A stretch of 64,000 nt of DNA, taken from the NCBI GenBank assembly GCA_028280785.1, contig JANQLF010000044.1, positions 39,187 through 103,186 of the forward strand. The letters run 5' to 3'. Made by a program: the position numbers and the translations under genes. This document shows, one piece after another, positions 51,183 through 60,084 of the stretch. The DNA is from Planctomycetota bacterium (GTDB lineage Bacteria; Planctomycetota; UBA11346). Each line of letters starts with the position of its first letter. Positions within the stretch are counted from its first letter, which is position 1. Under the pieces are notes generated by a model. The model worked only from the letters and a program-made list of their open reading frames with translations, had not been told where the DNA came from and did no database searches.

Positions 51183-51779
51183 ATGCCCTATCTCATCAAC
51201 ACTAAAACTGGCGAAAAAGGGCCCTTCTCCTCCGAGCAAATTCAAAAATTTTTAGCTGAAGGTCAAATAAAAGAAGAAACCAATATTAAAGATCAAGTGT
51301 CAGGTGAATTAATTCCTGCGAAGTATGCGGCTGACCCAAACTTTAAAGTATTAACAGCTGAAGCCGAACCTGATCAAGAAGCCGACAATCCCTATGAAGC
51401 ACCGAAAACTCGTGCTCGTCGCAGTCGTTCAGCGAGGCCCACTAAAGGGAAGAAAAAATCAAAAGAATTATCCGAGGACCAGATTGCTGGTAGAAAAGCT
51501 CGCAACTTAGCGATGTATATTTTTCTCGGTTCGCTCGCGTTTAGCATCACTGGGATAATTTTTCGTGAAGCATTGAAAGGCGTTGGTGCCTTCGGAAATC
51601 TGATTTTATGGCTCTCTTTCCTTATTGGACTTCTCCAAAGTTTAGCCTGTTTTCGTTATTTTTCTCGAACCAAAGAAAAATCCTTATTGTTTTCCGGTAT
51701 ATTGTGGACCGCTCTGAATGGCTTTGGCTTCGCAGCGAATACCTATGTATTAGTCATTATTTATACAGTGTTTGGCTAA
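51183..51779 (+). CDS. GYF_2-domain membrane protein
   Basis: 198 aa; 'YLINTKTGEKGPFSSEQIQKFLAEGQIKEETNI' plus multiple C-terminal TM helices; AGAGG ribosome-binding site upstream. Confidence 0.82.
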   Translation: MPYLINTKTGEKGPFSSEQIQKFLAEGQIKEETNIKDQVSGELIPAKYAADPNFKVLTAEAEPDQEADNPYEAPKTRARRSRSARPTKGKKKSKELSEDQIAGRKARNLAMYIFLGSLAFSITGIIFREALKGVGAFGNLILWLSFLIGLLQSLACFRYFSRTKEKSLLFSGILWTALNGFGFAANTYVLVIIYTVFG

Positions 51780-51784
51780 ATATA

Positions 51785-52627
51785 TCATTCGAGAATTGAA
51801 TTTTTATTTTTGCAACCAATGCCAATTACGAATTCACCAGGAATAAAATATTCTCCTGAACCATTTTTATATTGTTGAACACTATCAATGTAACGGCTCT
51901 TTACTTTAGCTTTAATTTCTTGATTGAAACGGCTATACGGCAAAGCTGCAGGACCACCTTCAAATACAGCTGACGCTGCTTCATCAGCATTTCGGTAATG
52001 AAGCGCAACGCGTATACGATGTAATTGAATATCAACAAATCCTGCTTGAGTCATTGCCAATTCCAAAGAATTGCCAGTGCCTAAACGATAAAACATTGGG
52101 CACACATCGCTTTCTACCTCTGCATCAATAATGCCGAAAACCGCGTTCCACCCACAAGCTTTTCGTGCACCCCAAACCAAGATACCTGCTCGACCACCAT
52201 GCTTTAAACTCTGATACATACGTTTCAGTGATTCATCAACATCGGTCACATACATCAGACCAAGTGCATTAACAGCGACGTCAAATGTCTCATTTTTAAA
52301 TTTAATATTCTCACAATCCATAACTTGCGAATGTAATTGCTGCAACTGCAGTTGTTCAGCACGGTGATTCAACAATTCAACCATTGATTCAGAAATATCT
52401 ACACCAATAACCGATCCTTGTTTACCCACCGCTTTGGCCAATGGGATTGACACCAAACCGGATCCACTTGCAATATCGAGAATAGATTCGCCCGCTTGCG
52501 CATCAATAAGGTTGATTAATTGTTCTTGTGCAGGCCATAACTGCATACTCCAACAATTCTCGTAAAAACCACAAGCTTTATTCCAACCATGACGTTGAAT
52601 ATATCGCTGTAATCGTGCATTACTCAT
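51785..52627 (-). CDS. SAM-dependent class I methyltransferase
   Basis: 'ESILDIASGSGLVSIPLAKAVGKQGSVIGVDISESMVELL'; start at MSNARLQRY with SD AAGGG; its ATG overlaps the upstream OsmC stop (ATGA). Confidence 0.93.
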   Translation of the reverse strand: MSNARLQRYIQRHGWNKACGFYENCWSMQLWPAQEQLINLIDAQAGESILDIASGSGLVSIPLAKAVGKQGSVIGVDISESMVELLNHRAEQLQLQQLHSQVMDCENIKFKNETFDVAVNALGLMYVTDVDESLKRMYQSLKHGGRAGILVWGARKACGWNAVFGIIDAEVESDVCPMFYRLGTGNSLELAMTQAGFVDIQLHRIRVALHYRNADEAASAVFEGGPAALPYSRFNQEIKAKVKSRYIDSVQQYKNGSGEYFIPGEFVIGIGCKNKNSILE

Positions 52628-53175
52628 AATAATTCCCTTGATGATTCTATATGTACACATCGTTCAATTGCAGTCGCATTTTTCCAAACAGATAAATAAG
52701 GCCCACATGCATCGGCCTCTTCAATGATTTCTTTTATTCGTCTTGGATGCTCATCACTTTTTACCATGACACAGTATTGCACATGTTGATAGCCAGGCTG
52801 CACATCTGGGCGAATACCATAATCAGCACCTACATTATAATCAGCACTTACTAAAACTTCTAAATGATCAATGTGCACACCACGAAATGCTGCCCATTGC
52901 ATATAGGAAATAGCTAAACAAGAAGCGAGGGCTCCTCTGCCTAAAACACCTGGATTTGGGCCACAATTTGTTCCGCCAGCTTTAGGGCTCATGTCAACTG
53001 ACATAGAAAAATCCCCTTCGCTTATTTCACAATGCAATCCTTCGACCACACGGCATTTTGTTTGGGCTTTACCAATGCCAAGCTGTGAACGCAATGCTAA
53101 TGCTCTGCGTTGACGGGCAAAAGATTTACCAATTTTCTCTCGATGTTCTCGAGTCGTAAACGTTGTCGTAGACAT
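52624..53175 (-). CDS. OsmC-family protein
   Basis: 'MSPKAGGTNCGPNPGVLGRGALASCLAISYMQWAAFRGVHIDHLEVLVSADYNVGADYG' typical of OsmC/Ohr-like; start at MSTTTFTTREHR with GGAG SD. Confidence 0.87.
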   Translation of the reverse strand: MSTTTFTTREHREKIGKSFARQRRALALRSQLGIGKAQTKCRVVEGLHCEISEGDFSMSVDMSPKAGGTNCGPNPGVLGRGALASCLAISYMQWAAFRGVHIDHLEVLVSADYNVGADYGIRPDVQPGYQHVQYCVMVKSDEHPRRIKEIIEEADACGPYLSVWKNATAIERCVHIESSRELL

Positions 53176-53188
53176 AATTATCTCCATA

Positions 53189-53224
53189 TTCCGTGCCAAA
53201 GCTTTTGTGCGCTTTGGCACGGAA
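53189..53224. promoter_or_regulatory. Perfect 14-bp-stem intercistronic hairpin between ferritin-like and OsmC genes
   Basis: TTCCGTGCCAAAGC-ttttgtgc-GCTTTGGCACGGAA; the + strand is followed by TTTTTT, the transcribed (-) strand has no T tract. Confidence 0.85.
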
Positions 53225-53228
53225 TTTT

Positions 53229-54160
53229 TTATTGGATACCTGCTAATGCAGCCTGTACGCGTTGGGATTGGTCTTCGGTAAGCATGCCAAAAAGCACTTC
53301 TTGGAAGTGTTTAATTTCAACACCTGAGAAAATGTACTGGTAGCGATAAGCCGAGAGAACGGTTTGCTTTATTTGTTCTTCCTGCTCTGTGCTAAATGCT
53401 GTACCTGCAATGCTAATGAAATAACTCGCGTCACTGTCAGATTGTGCCTGTAGAATTCCATCGACTGCCGCAACTAAATCTATCAAATCGTTGACAGCTT
53501 GATCACGCTCTTGAACCGACATGTCTTCATTAATTCGCTTCCACTCTATTTCGTCGAGTTTGGCGTGCTGAATTTCTTCCATCCAATGAAAACGAAAGAT
53601 ATCTTTAAACAAGGGCGATAGATCATTATTATCTTCAATAGCTGCTTTATAGTGTGCCTGGGTAAATAATTCGATTAAAAGCGTCAGTGCTAATACTGAC
53701 CATGTTGATTTACTCAAAACAACTTCAGCAACAGCATCAGGCTGTGGGATTAATTGATATCCCACTGGCATCTTCTCGCCGATCATCGCTTCAACGCGTC
53801 GAAATAATTGCTGATGCTTTATTTCTTCGTCGCTAAAGCGTATCATTGCTTCAAGCGCCACTTGGTCGCCAAGCCAATGTTCACTACTCAGCTCAAGGAC
53901 CTTCGCATTAATAAACCGTTCTACTAATCCAAACAGATTAGCATAAGAGCGACCTTGTATCTGACTCAACAATACTTTTTGTTGATCACTTAAAAATCGC
54001 AGCACCTGAATTTTTGATAACGCATCAGGTAAAACGTTTGCTGAAAGTCAAAGTCACGCCCTTTGATGACATCCTCATCAATGTCCCAGCGTACACGCTT
54101 CGATGCTTTGATGCATTTGGCGTAGGCTGTCTCAGCTATAGCAAGGCTTGCAGTAGTCAT
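53229..54160 (-). pseudogene. Ferritin-like di-iron protein, apparent -1 frameshift near 54041-54047
   Basis: ORF 53229..54005 carries 'FSDEEIKHQQLF' and 'HWMEEIQHAKLDE' (ExxH di-iron motifs). A contiguous N-terminal half, MTTASLAIAETAYAKCIKASKRVRWDIDEDVIKGRDFDF, starts at 54160 in another frame. Adding one T restores '...RDFDFSANVLPDALSKIQVLRFLSDQQKVLLSQIQGRSYANLFGLVERFI'. Confidence 0.75.
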
Positions 54161-54199
54161 GTGCAAACTCCTTCATGGTTTTGGTTGATGATAACCGGA

Positions 54200-54221
54200 A
54201 CATACCAACCGGTCGGTATGT
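54200..54221. promoter_or_regulatory. Putative TetR-regulator operator (22-bp near-perfect palindrome)
   Basis: ACATACC-AACCGGTC-GGTATGT lies between divergent genes; a second half-site CGGTATGT occurs at 54335-54342. Confidence 0.8.
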
Positions 54222-54353
54222 GTCAAACTTTCTTTGACTATATATTTAAACATATGTTATAACTATATTTACAATAATACCTTCATTTTATCGACTTCCG
54301 ACGTATAGTTTTTAGCAAGAATCTGCTAGCCGAACGGTATGTCAGGAGAAAAA

Positions 54354-54959
54354 TTGGTCGATACCCGTGATGTGATTATAGATGCCGCTCAGCACCTCCT
54401 ATTTAAACAGGGCTATAGCGGTACCTCGCTCAATGAGGTCATGAAGGCCACCGATTTAAGCAAAGGTGCTTTCTTTCATCATTTTAAAAGCAAAGAAGAA
54501 TTAGCGTATGCAGTACTGGAACATTGGGCCGACGGCGACGATGAATTAGTTAAAACATTTGTTGAGCGCGCACAAACATTAGCAGATAATCCCCTGCAAG
54601 AAGCGACGCTATTAATTAAAATGTTTGAAGAATGGCTAGCAAGCTTAGACAAGCCACTTGATGGATGTCTATTCGCCTCATTTACTTATGAAAGTGCACG
54701 CTTCGCACCACAGATGCATGATTATATACGCGATCGATTAAAAATATGGATGGGACTTTTTGAAGGCACCTTCGAACGACTTGTTGCTGCCTATAAACCG
54801 GTTAGCGATCACGTAACCGCACAAAGTCTTACCGAAATGATGGCCACTACGTTTGAAGGTGGCGTACTTTTATCTCGGGCACTAGATGATCCCACCTTTT
54901 TGTCACGACAATTTGCTGCGTTGAGACACAATCTTCAATTGATGTTTGACCAGAATTAA
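54354..54959 (+). CDS. TetR/AcrR-family regulator
   Basis: 'TRDVIIDAAQHLLFKQGYSGTSLNEVMKATDLSKGAFFHHFKSKEELAYAVLEHW'. Listed start 54339; an in-frame TTG at 54354 has an AGGAG SD at 54344-54348 and is the better start. Confidence 0.93.
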   Translation: MVDTRDVIIDAAQHLLFKQGYSGTSLNEVMKATDLSKGAFFHHFKSKEELAYAVLEHWADGDDELVKTFVERAQTLADNPLQEATLLIKMFEEWLASLDKPLDGCLFASFTYESARFAPQMHDYIRDRLKIWMGLFEGTFERLVAAYKPVSDHVTAQSLTEMMATTFEGGVLLSRALDDPTFLSRQFAALRHNLQLMFDQN

Positions 54960-54962
54960 CAT

Positions 54963-56405
54963 TTAATCTGGGCGTCGATATTTTTTCGCGCTGTATCTAT
55001 CTTGATTGCAAGACACTGCTTTATTTTTAGCCTTAATGTTGCCATCTTCGGCTAATTCTAAATAAATATGCCAGGCCTTGGTGAGTTCTTTATAGGAATC
55101 ACGTAAGAGATCATCTTTTTGAGTGCCTTTATCTTGAACTTTCAATGCCTTGCGTAGTAGATCGCGACCTTTGTCGTAGTGCTTATCAGCTTTGGCCATA
55201 GCACCCGTCGCAGCGGGTGACGTTTTGCTTGGTGTTTGTCGCGGCGGTGTCGGTGTAGTTGGTGTAGTCGGTGTAGTCGGCGTCGACGGTGTGGAAGGAA
55301 CAGAAGGCGTCGTTGGTTTTGGTGGTGAGGGCTTTTGCGGCGCTGGATCGTTCGCCGCCACGCTTGGACCTGCATTCATTAAACGTTCCGCACGCTGAAA
55401 TACGTTGGTGTCCTTGTAGTGTAGTTTTAGATAGGCGAACTGAAATTTGGCTATTCGTTTATTGCCTTTTTCAATAGCGTATTCTATTTTCTCATAAACA
55501 TCTTCAGCCTTATGCTCTTTAATCGCCTGAATGAGATTTGGCTCAATGCGCAACGCATCACTTAACAAACGTGCGATTGGTTTATCCAAACCTACTTCAT
55601 AGGCATATTGCGCTACCTGATAAATTGCTACTGGATCGTCTTTTAATAATTCATCGGCATTTAGTTTTCGATACATATCTTTTGCTGTATCAGATAATTC
55701 CTTCTTTACAGATTCCATATCTGCGGGATTAATACTGTGAATACTGCTCGAGCGTAATTGCATAGGAATGCCACGATCGTTAATCACATAAGCGCCACCA
55801 CTATACAATCGCGTGTTCAGATAAGAAATCGGATCACTGGTTTGAATAAAATTTTTGTTTGTCATGCTTGCAATGGGTACTGCCATTTCCTTGGCACCAC
55901 TGCCATACACCACTTCGACAACCGAATCACTGGTATAAATACCGCGCTTCATCCCATAGACTTTATTTTCCATGGCATCAATAAATGATTTAATTTGCGA
56001 AGATGAAACGACGAATGCGCGAGCTAATTCTTTATACTCCGATGTGACCGCATCTTTTTCTATCTGTTTTGCTAAGGCAACTGCTTCAGACCATTTAAAT
56101 TGTTTGCGCAACGAATTTATTTCAGCAATGCCATCAAGGACAGCTTGAGACTCCTTATTAGAAACGTCTTCATCTGGTAACTTTGTTAAATCAGGACCTT
56201 TTTCTGATTCGTCGTCCCCCGGCCCCTTGTCGGAATTCACGGTCGACTCATAGAACTCAATTAATTTTGCGGTGTACTCGTGCCACAACGCAGTCGTTTT
56301 TTGCGGGAAGAGCACATACGCAGCGCCAGCACAACAGATAATGGCTAAAATAAAGAGAAAAAATAATCCCTTTTTACTCGTTTTCTTCTGCTTTTTATCA
56401 TTCAT
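54963..56405 (-). CDS. Membrane-anchored hypothetical protein with Pro/Thr linker
   Basis: 480 aa; N-terminal TM 'GLFFLFILAIICCAGAAYVLF'; linker 'PSPPKPTTPSVPSTPSTPTTPTTPTTPTPP'. Confidence 0.8.
   Translation of the reverse strand: MNDKKQKKTSKKGLFFLFILAIICCAGAAYVLFPQKTTALWHEYTAKLIEFYESTVNSDKGPGDDESEKGPDLTKLPDEDVSNKESQAVLDGIAEINSLRKQFKWSEAVALAKQIEKDAVTSEYKELARAFVVSSSQIKSFIDAMENKVYGMKRGIYTSDSVVEVVYGSGAKEMAVPIASMTNKNFIQTSDPISYLNTRLYSGGAYVINDRGIPMQLRSSSIHSINPADMESVKKELSDTAKDMYRKLNADELLKDDPVAIYQVAQYAYEVGLDKPIARLLSDALRIEPNLIQAIKEHKAEDVYEKIEYAIEKGNKRIAKFQFAYLKLHYKDTNVFQRAERLMNAGPSVAANDPAPQKPSPPKPTTPSVPSTPSTPTTPTTPTTPTPPRQTPSKTSPAATGAMAKADKHYDKGRDLLRKALKVQDKGTQKDDLLRDSYKELTKAWHIYLELAEDGNIKAKNKAVSCNQDRYSAKKYRRPD
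55252..55296 (-). repeat. 9-bp tandem repeat encoding the TPT linker
   Basis: ggtgtagtt ggtgtagtc ggtgtagtc ggcgtcgac ggtgtgg... Confidence 0.8.
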
Positions 56406-56683
56406 TTAAATCACGCTGCCATTATTCACTGTTAAGCTACGATACTAGATTCCCCACTAAGCCAGGCAAATGAATTGATCGAGGCGTACGCGCTGCCTCT
56501 TTTACAGCCTCACTTCATACAGTTGACGTTTCCTAAGTATCGCCCTTGCCTCCGTTTAGGGGCCCAGTGTTGCACTGTTTTTGCATAGATTCGTGTTTCT
56601 TGTGTCAGATTCGTTGACTCGCACATTATCTATTAATATATATAGATTTTAACGTAAGTACTTGTCAGTACTGAGGAGTTCAC

Positions 56684-58843
56684 ATGAGAAAGTCGCATAT
56701 TCGCCTAGTCATGCTAAGTGTCTGCCTATTCATTACTAACAGCATCCTAGCAGTGAGCGTTAACGAAAATGTCGCAGTCAATGGTAAGCAATGCGATGTG
56801 ATCACTTGGACCGATGATCGCGGACAAAGCCGAGAGATAGCCCTGGTCAGAGCCGATGGCGACACTGGCAACTACATCGGTGGCTACATCGAGCGTTACC
56901 GTTACCAGGGAGCAGGTGGTTTAAAGACGGCCCAATCAGATAATTCGATGGCTGGTGTTTCTGGGCTGGGCACCACCGTTCATCATTACAGTAATACTGC
57001 TGCAACTGGTAAACGTGGCAGCAACGGCAACAGTGGATTTATTTTACAAAGTACACACCACGTTATTTGGCGCTGGACCGCTAACGTGAATGCTGGTGGG
57101 AATATTGCTACAGTTGTTGATTACATAATTCGCGATGGTCGCAGTGATATTGGTTGGGCCTCCTCGTATGATACGTCATCCGAAAATGCGAATACCGTTC
57201 AAGCAGATTGCCGTGGTCCTTATGTTCAATTTGATTGGGATGGTGATGGAGCATTTTTCGGTACACAAGTTTCTGGCATTCGTTGGGGCGATCGTTTTCA
57301 TTTTCGCACCGTTAATTTTAACGGCGCAGCAAGCAGCTGGGATTATACCCAAGCGAACAGTATCCCTTACATGATGTTGTATAAGAGTGGCAATAATGGT
57401 GATGCTGAATGCGGCATGGTACAAACACAAACATGGACCCAACAAGATGCCGGTGGTTATTGGTGGGCAAATAGTGCTGGTGGCACTAGTAGCAGCGATT
57501 GGACCGCAGGTGATACTAATAATGATGGTGCAGCCGATAATCAAATGCCTGCGAATTGGAATTGTCCATTTCAATTAAACGCATACGAAGGTTACAATGC
57601 AGAAAAAATGGCATGGGGAACAAATTTTGGATATGTCGGTCGTGATACTTATCAAGATTTAACCTATGCCAATCGTAGCGGTGGTCATCCGCATCAAGGC
57701 TACACCGTTTTTATTCACATCGGTCAACATAGTCATGGCGGTGTTGACGCACTTATTCAACACATGGCTTCATCACAGCAAAGCACCTTAAGTGCAACAC
57801 AGGGACAAGTTGTCAGCAGCGGACCTGATCACGTTGGATTAAATCCCAGCGTGACTTATCAACCACAAGGTTGGGATCATCGCTACGCCGAATGGGTACT
57901 GAGCGATCAAGGAAGTGGTATTGCCATGCAATTAAACGTTGGAGGAAATGGACTTTCGCGCTCAACATTTCGTATCGAAAATTTTAGCGGCAATGCTGTA
58001 CCAGCGACCATTCAATTAAATAATCAAGATATTACCCTTGATCAGGATTATCATGCCAGCCTTCATAACAACACACTCTACGTCACCTTGTTAAATAATT
58101 TAGCGGCAGGTGTAAATAATATTGCTATTGCCAATAACGGCCAAAATCCACCACCACCTCCTCCACCAGTACAAAATACCTTGCCTTTCTATAACGACAC
58201 GACGCCTACTTTAACTGCCGGATGGTGGGATTCACCAAGTGGCAGCGATTCATTTGTCGAAGTTGATGATGGTGACGCCGCAGAAGGCAGCAAGAAAATG
58301 TTAGCCACCTACACCATTACGAATTGGTGGCAGGGACTTGCTATTCCTATAAATAATTGGAATCCTGTAGATATAAGTGCTTATGATAATTTACATATTT
58401 CTTTAAAAGGGCCGAGTTCAGGCAATGTTACTTTAAAATTAGTCAATACTGCCAACGGTGTTACTGTTGGTGTTTCCGCTGGCCAAGCGCTCGCTACAAA
58501 TGCCGAGTGGACCGATTTCGTCATTCCTTTAGCAACACTCAGTGCCAATGGCTTTGATATCTCGGCAACACAATTGATCCGCTTTGATTTATCAGGCGTT
58601 GAAAATGCCGCCGATGTTACATTAATGGTTGATAACATTTATGTCAGTGCCGCTGCACAAAATCCAAATGTGAGAAGCATAAAATTAAGCATTAACGACA
58701 GCAATGGGCCTGTAGACTTCTTTGCTGATATCACACCGAATGATGACGTCGCTGAAGTACAGAACGATCAATCGGTTCTATTCGAAGAATTGGCTCTGCT
58801 CACTGATTACACCATCAATCTTTCACCGCTGGGGAATAACTAG
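56684..58843 (+). CDS. Secreted protein with C-terminal carbohydrate-binding-like beta-sandwich
   Basis: 719 aa; signal peptide; AGGAG SD; 'DTNNDGAADNQ' Ca-binding-like loop; poly-Pro linker; 'VDISAYDNLHISLKGPSSGNVTLKLV...WTDFVIPLATLSANGFDISATQLIRFDLSG...VDNIYVS' resembles CBM-type domains. Confidence 0.8.
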   Translation: MRKSHIRLVMLSVCLFITNSILAVSVNENVAVNGKQCDVITWTDDRGQSREIALVRADGDTGNYIGGYIERYRYQGAGGLKTAQSDNSMAGVSGLGTTVHHYSNTAATGKRGSNGNSGFILQSTHHVIWRWTANVNAGGNIATVVDYIIRDGRSDIGWASSYDTSSENANTVQADCRGPYVQFDWDGDGAFFGTQVSGIRWGDRFHFRTVNFNGAASSWDYTQANSIPYMMLYKSGNNGDAECGMVQTQTWTQQDAGGYWWANSAGGTSSSDWTAGDTNNDGAADNQMPANWNCPFQLNAYEGYNAEKMAWGTNFGYVGRDTYQDLTYANRSGGHPHQGYTVFIHIGQHSHGGVDALIQHMASSQQSTLSATQGQVVSSGPDHVGLNPSVTYQPQGWDHRYAEWVLSDQGSGIAMQLNVGGNGLSRSTFRIENFSGNAVPATIQLNNQDITLDQDYHASLHNNTLYVTLLNNLAAGVNNIAIANNGQNPPPPPPPVQNTLPFYNDTTPTLTAGWWDSPSGSDSFVEVDDGDAAEGSKKMLATYTITNWWQGLAIPINNWNPVDISAYDNLHISLKGPSSGNVTLKLVNTANGVTVGVSAGQALATNAEWTDFVIPLATLSANGFDISATQLIRFDLSGVENAADVTLMVDNIYVSAAAQNPNVRSIKLSINDSNGPVDFFADITPNDDVAEVQNDQSVLFEELALLTDYTINLSPLGNN

Positions 58844-58869
58844 ACCATATTCGATTGCAGGAGAACATC

Positions 58870-60015
58870 ATGCGTAAAACTGTCGGTTCATTTTTTATAA
58901 TTATGTTGCTTTGTCTCTTCACTGCTTGTGGCGAACGCATTCGCAGCGGCAACAACAATAATCAAAACAACGGCACTAATCCAAACACACTGACAGCTGA
59001 TGCCGGTGCCAATCAAACCCTCACCGATAATGACAACAATGGCACTGAGACTGTCCTATTAAATGCATCAGCAAGTAACGGCAGCATTACCAATTATACT
59101 TGGGAACTAAATGGCAATCCACTTGGTACAGGTATTTCACTACAAACTACACTAGGTGTTGGAGCTCATTTAATTACGCTTGTCATTAGTGATGGTCAGC
59201 AACAGTCGACTGATACCGTGACCATTACCATTAATCCTGCGCCAACTCCTAATACGGACCCCGTTGCTGATGCAGGTCCAGATCAAACGGTTAGTGATGC
59301 AGATAACAGCGGCGATGAATCGATTACACTTGATGGATCAAATAGCAGTGATGTTGATGGAGATATATTAAGCTTTAATTGGATTTTTAATAATACATCC
59401 ATTGGCAACACCGACATCATTACTTATGATTTTCCAATTGGTACACACACCATTACCTTAGAAGTTGATGACGGTAATGGCGGTACCGATACTGATGATG
59501 TCATTGTGACTGTTGGCCCAGGAAATAACGCGACACCTACCGTTACTGCTCCTGCAGATAGCACCATCGTTACCAATACCATGACGCTGACACCAACAGC
59601 AAACGACGCTGACAATGATCCGCTTACTTTTTCCTGGTCACTTGGCCCTCAAGCACCAGTTGCCGAAGTTTTAATCAGCGCGCCTGCCAATGATGGGAGC
59701 GTTACGGTTACGGTTCCACGCAATGGAATCTACACCTTCGATGTACAAGTTGATGACGGCAATGGGGGTCAAAGTGGCGATAGTGTCACGATAACGGTGA
59801 ATGCACCCAACCCCTTACAGATCAGTGCAAGCATTAGTGAAGGCCAAATTGGAAGTCAATCGGGCGTATCTAATCTCACCTGTGAACTGCAATGGTTGCC
59901 GCTTAATAACAGTAACCACATTTTAACCAGCACTTCTGACGGCAATGGCGACATTAGCTTTGACCAATTAATCGGTAATCCGAGTGATTTTGCTGTTTTT
60001 GTCCCTGGCAATTGA
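58870..60015 (+). CDS. Lipoprotein with PKD-like repeats
   Basis: Start at MRKTVGSFF (SD AGGAG); lipobox 'LFTACG'; repeats 'ADAGPDQTV.DADNSGDESITLDGSNSSDVDGDILSFNW', 'VDDGNGGTDTDDVIVTV'. Confidence 0.87.
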   Translation: MRKTVGSFFIIMLLCLFTACGERIRSGNNNNQNNGTNPNTLTADAGANQTLTDNDNNGTETVLLNASASNGSITNYTWELNGNPLGTGISLQTTLGVGAHLITLVISDGQQQSTDTVTITINPAPTPNTDPVADAGPDQTVSDADNSGDESITLDGSNSSDVDGDILSFNWIFNNTSIGNTDIITYDFPIGTHTITLEVDDGNGGTDTDDVIVTVGPGNNATPTVTAPADSTIVTNTMTLTPTANDADNDPLTFSWSLGPQAPVAEVLISAPANDGSVTVTVPRNGIYTFDVQVDDGNGGQSGDSVTITVNAPNPLQISASISEGQIGSQSGVSNLTCELQWLPLNNSNHILTSTSDGNGDISFDQLIGNPSDFAVFVPGN

Positions 60016-60084
60016 TGGCTACAGCATGCAATTCCATTAGGATGCTAGCTTTACATCGAAGTTCCAACAGCCTATGATTCAACC

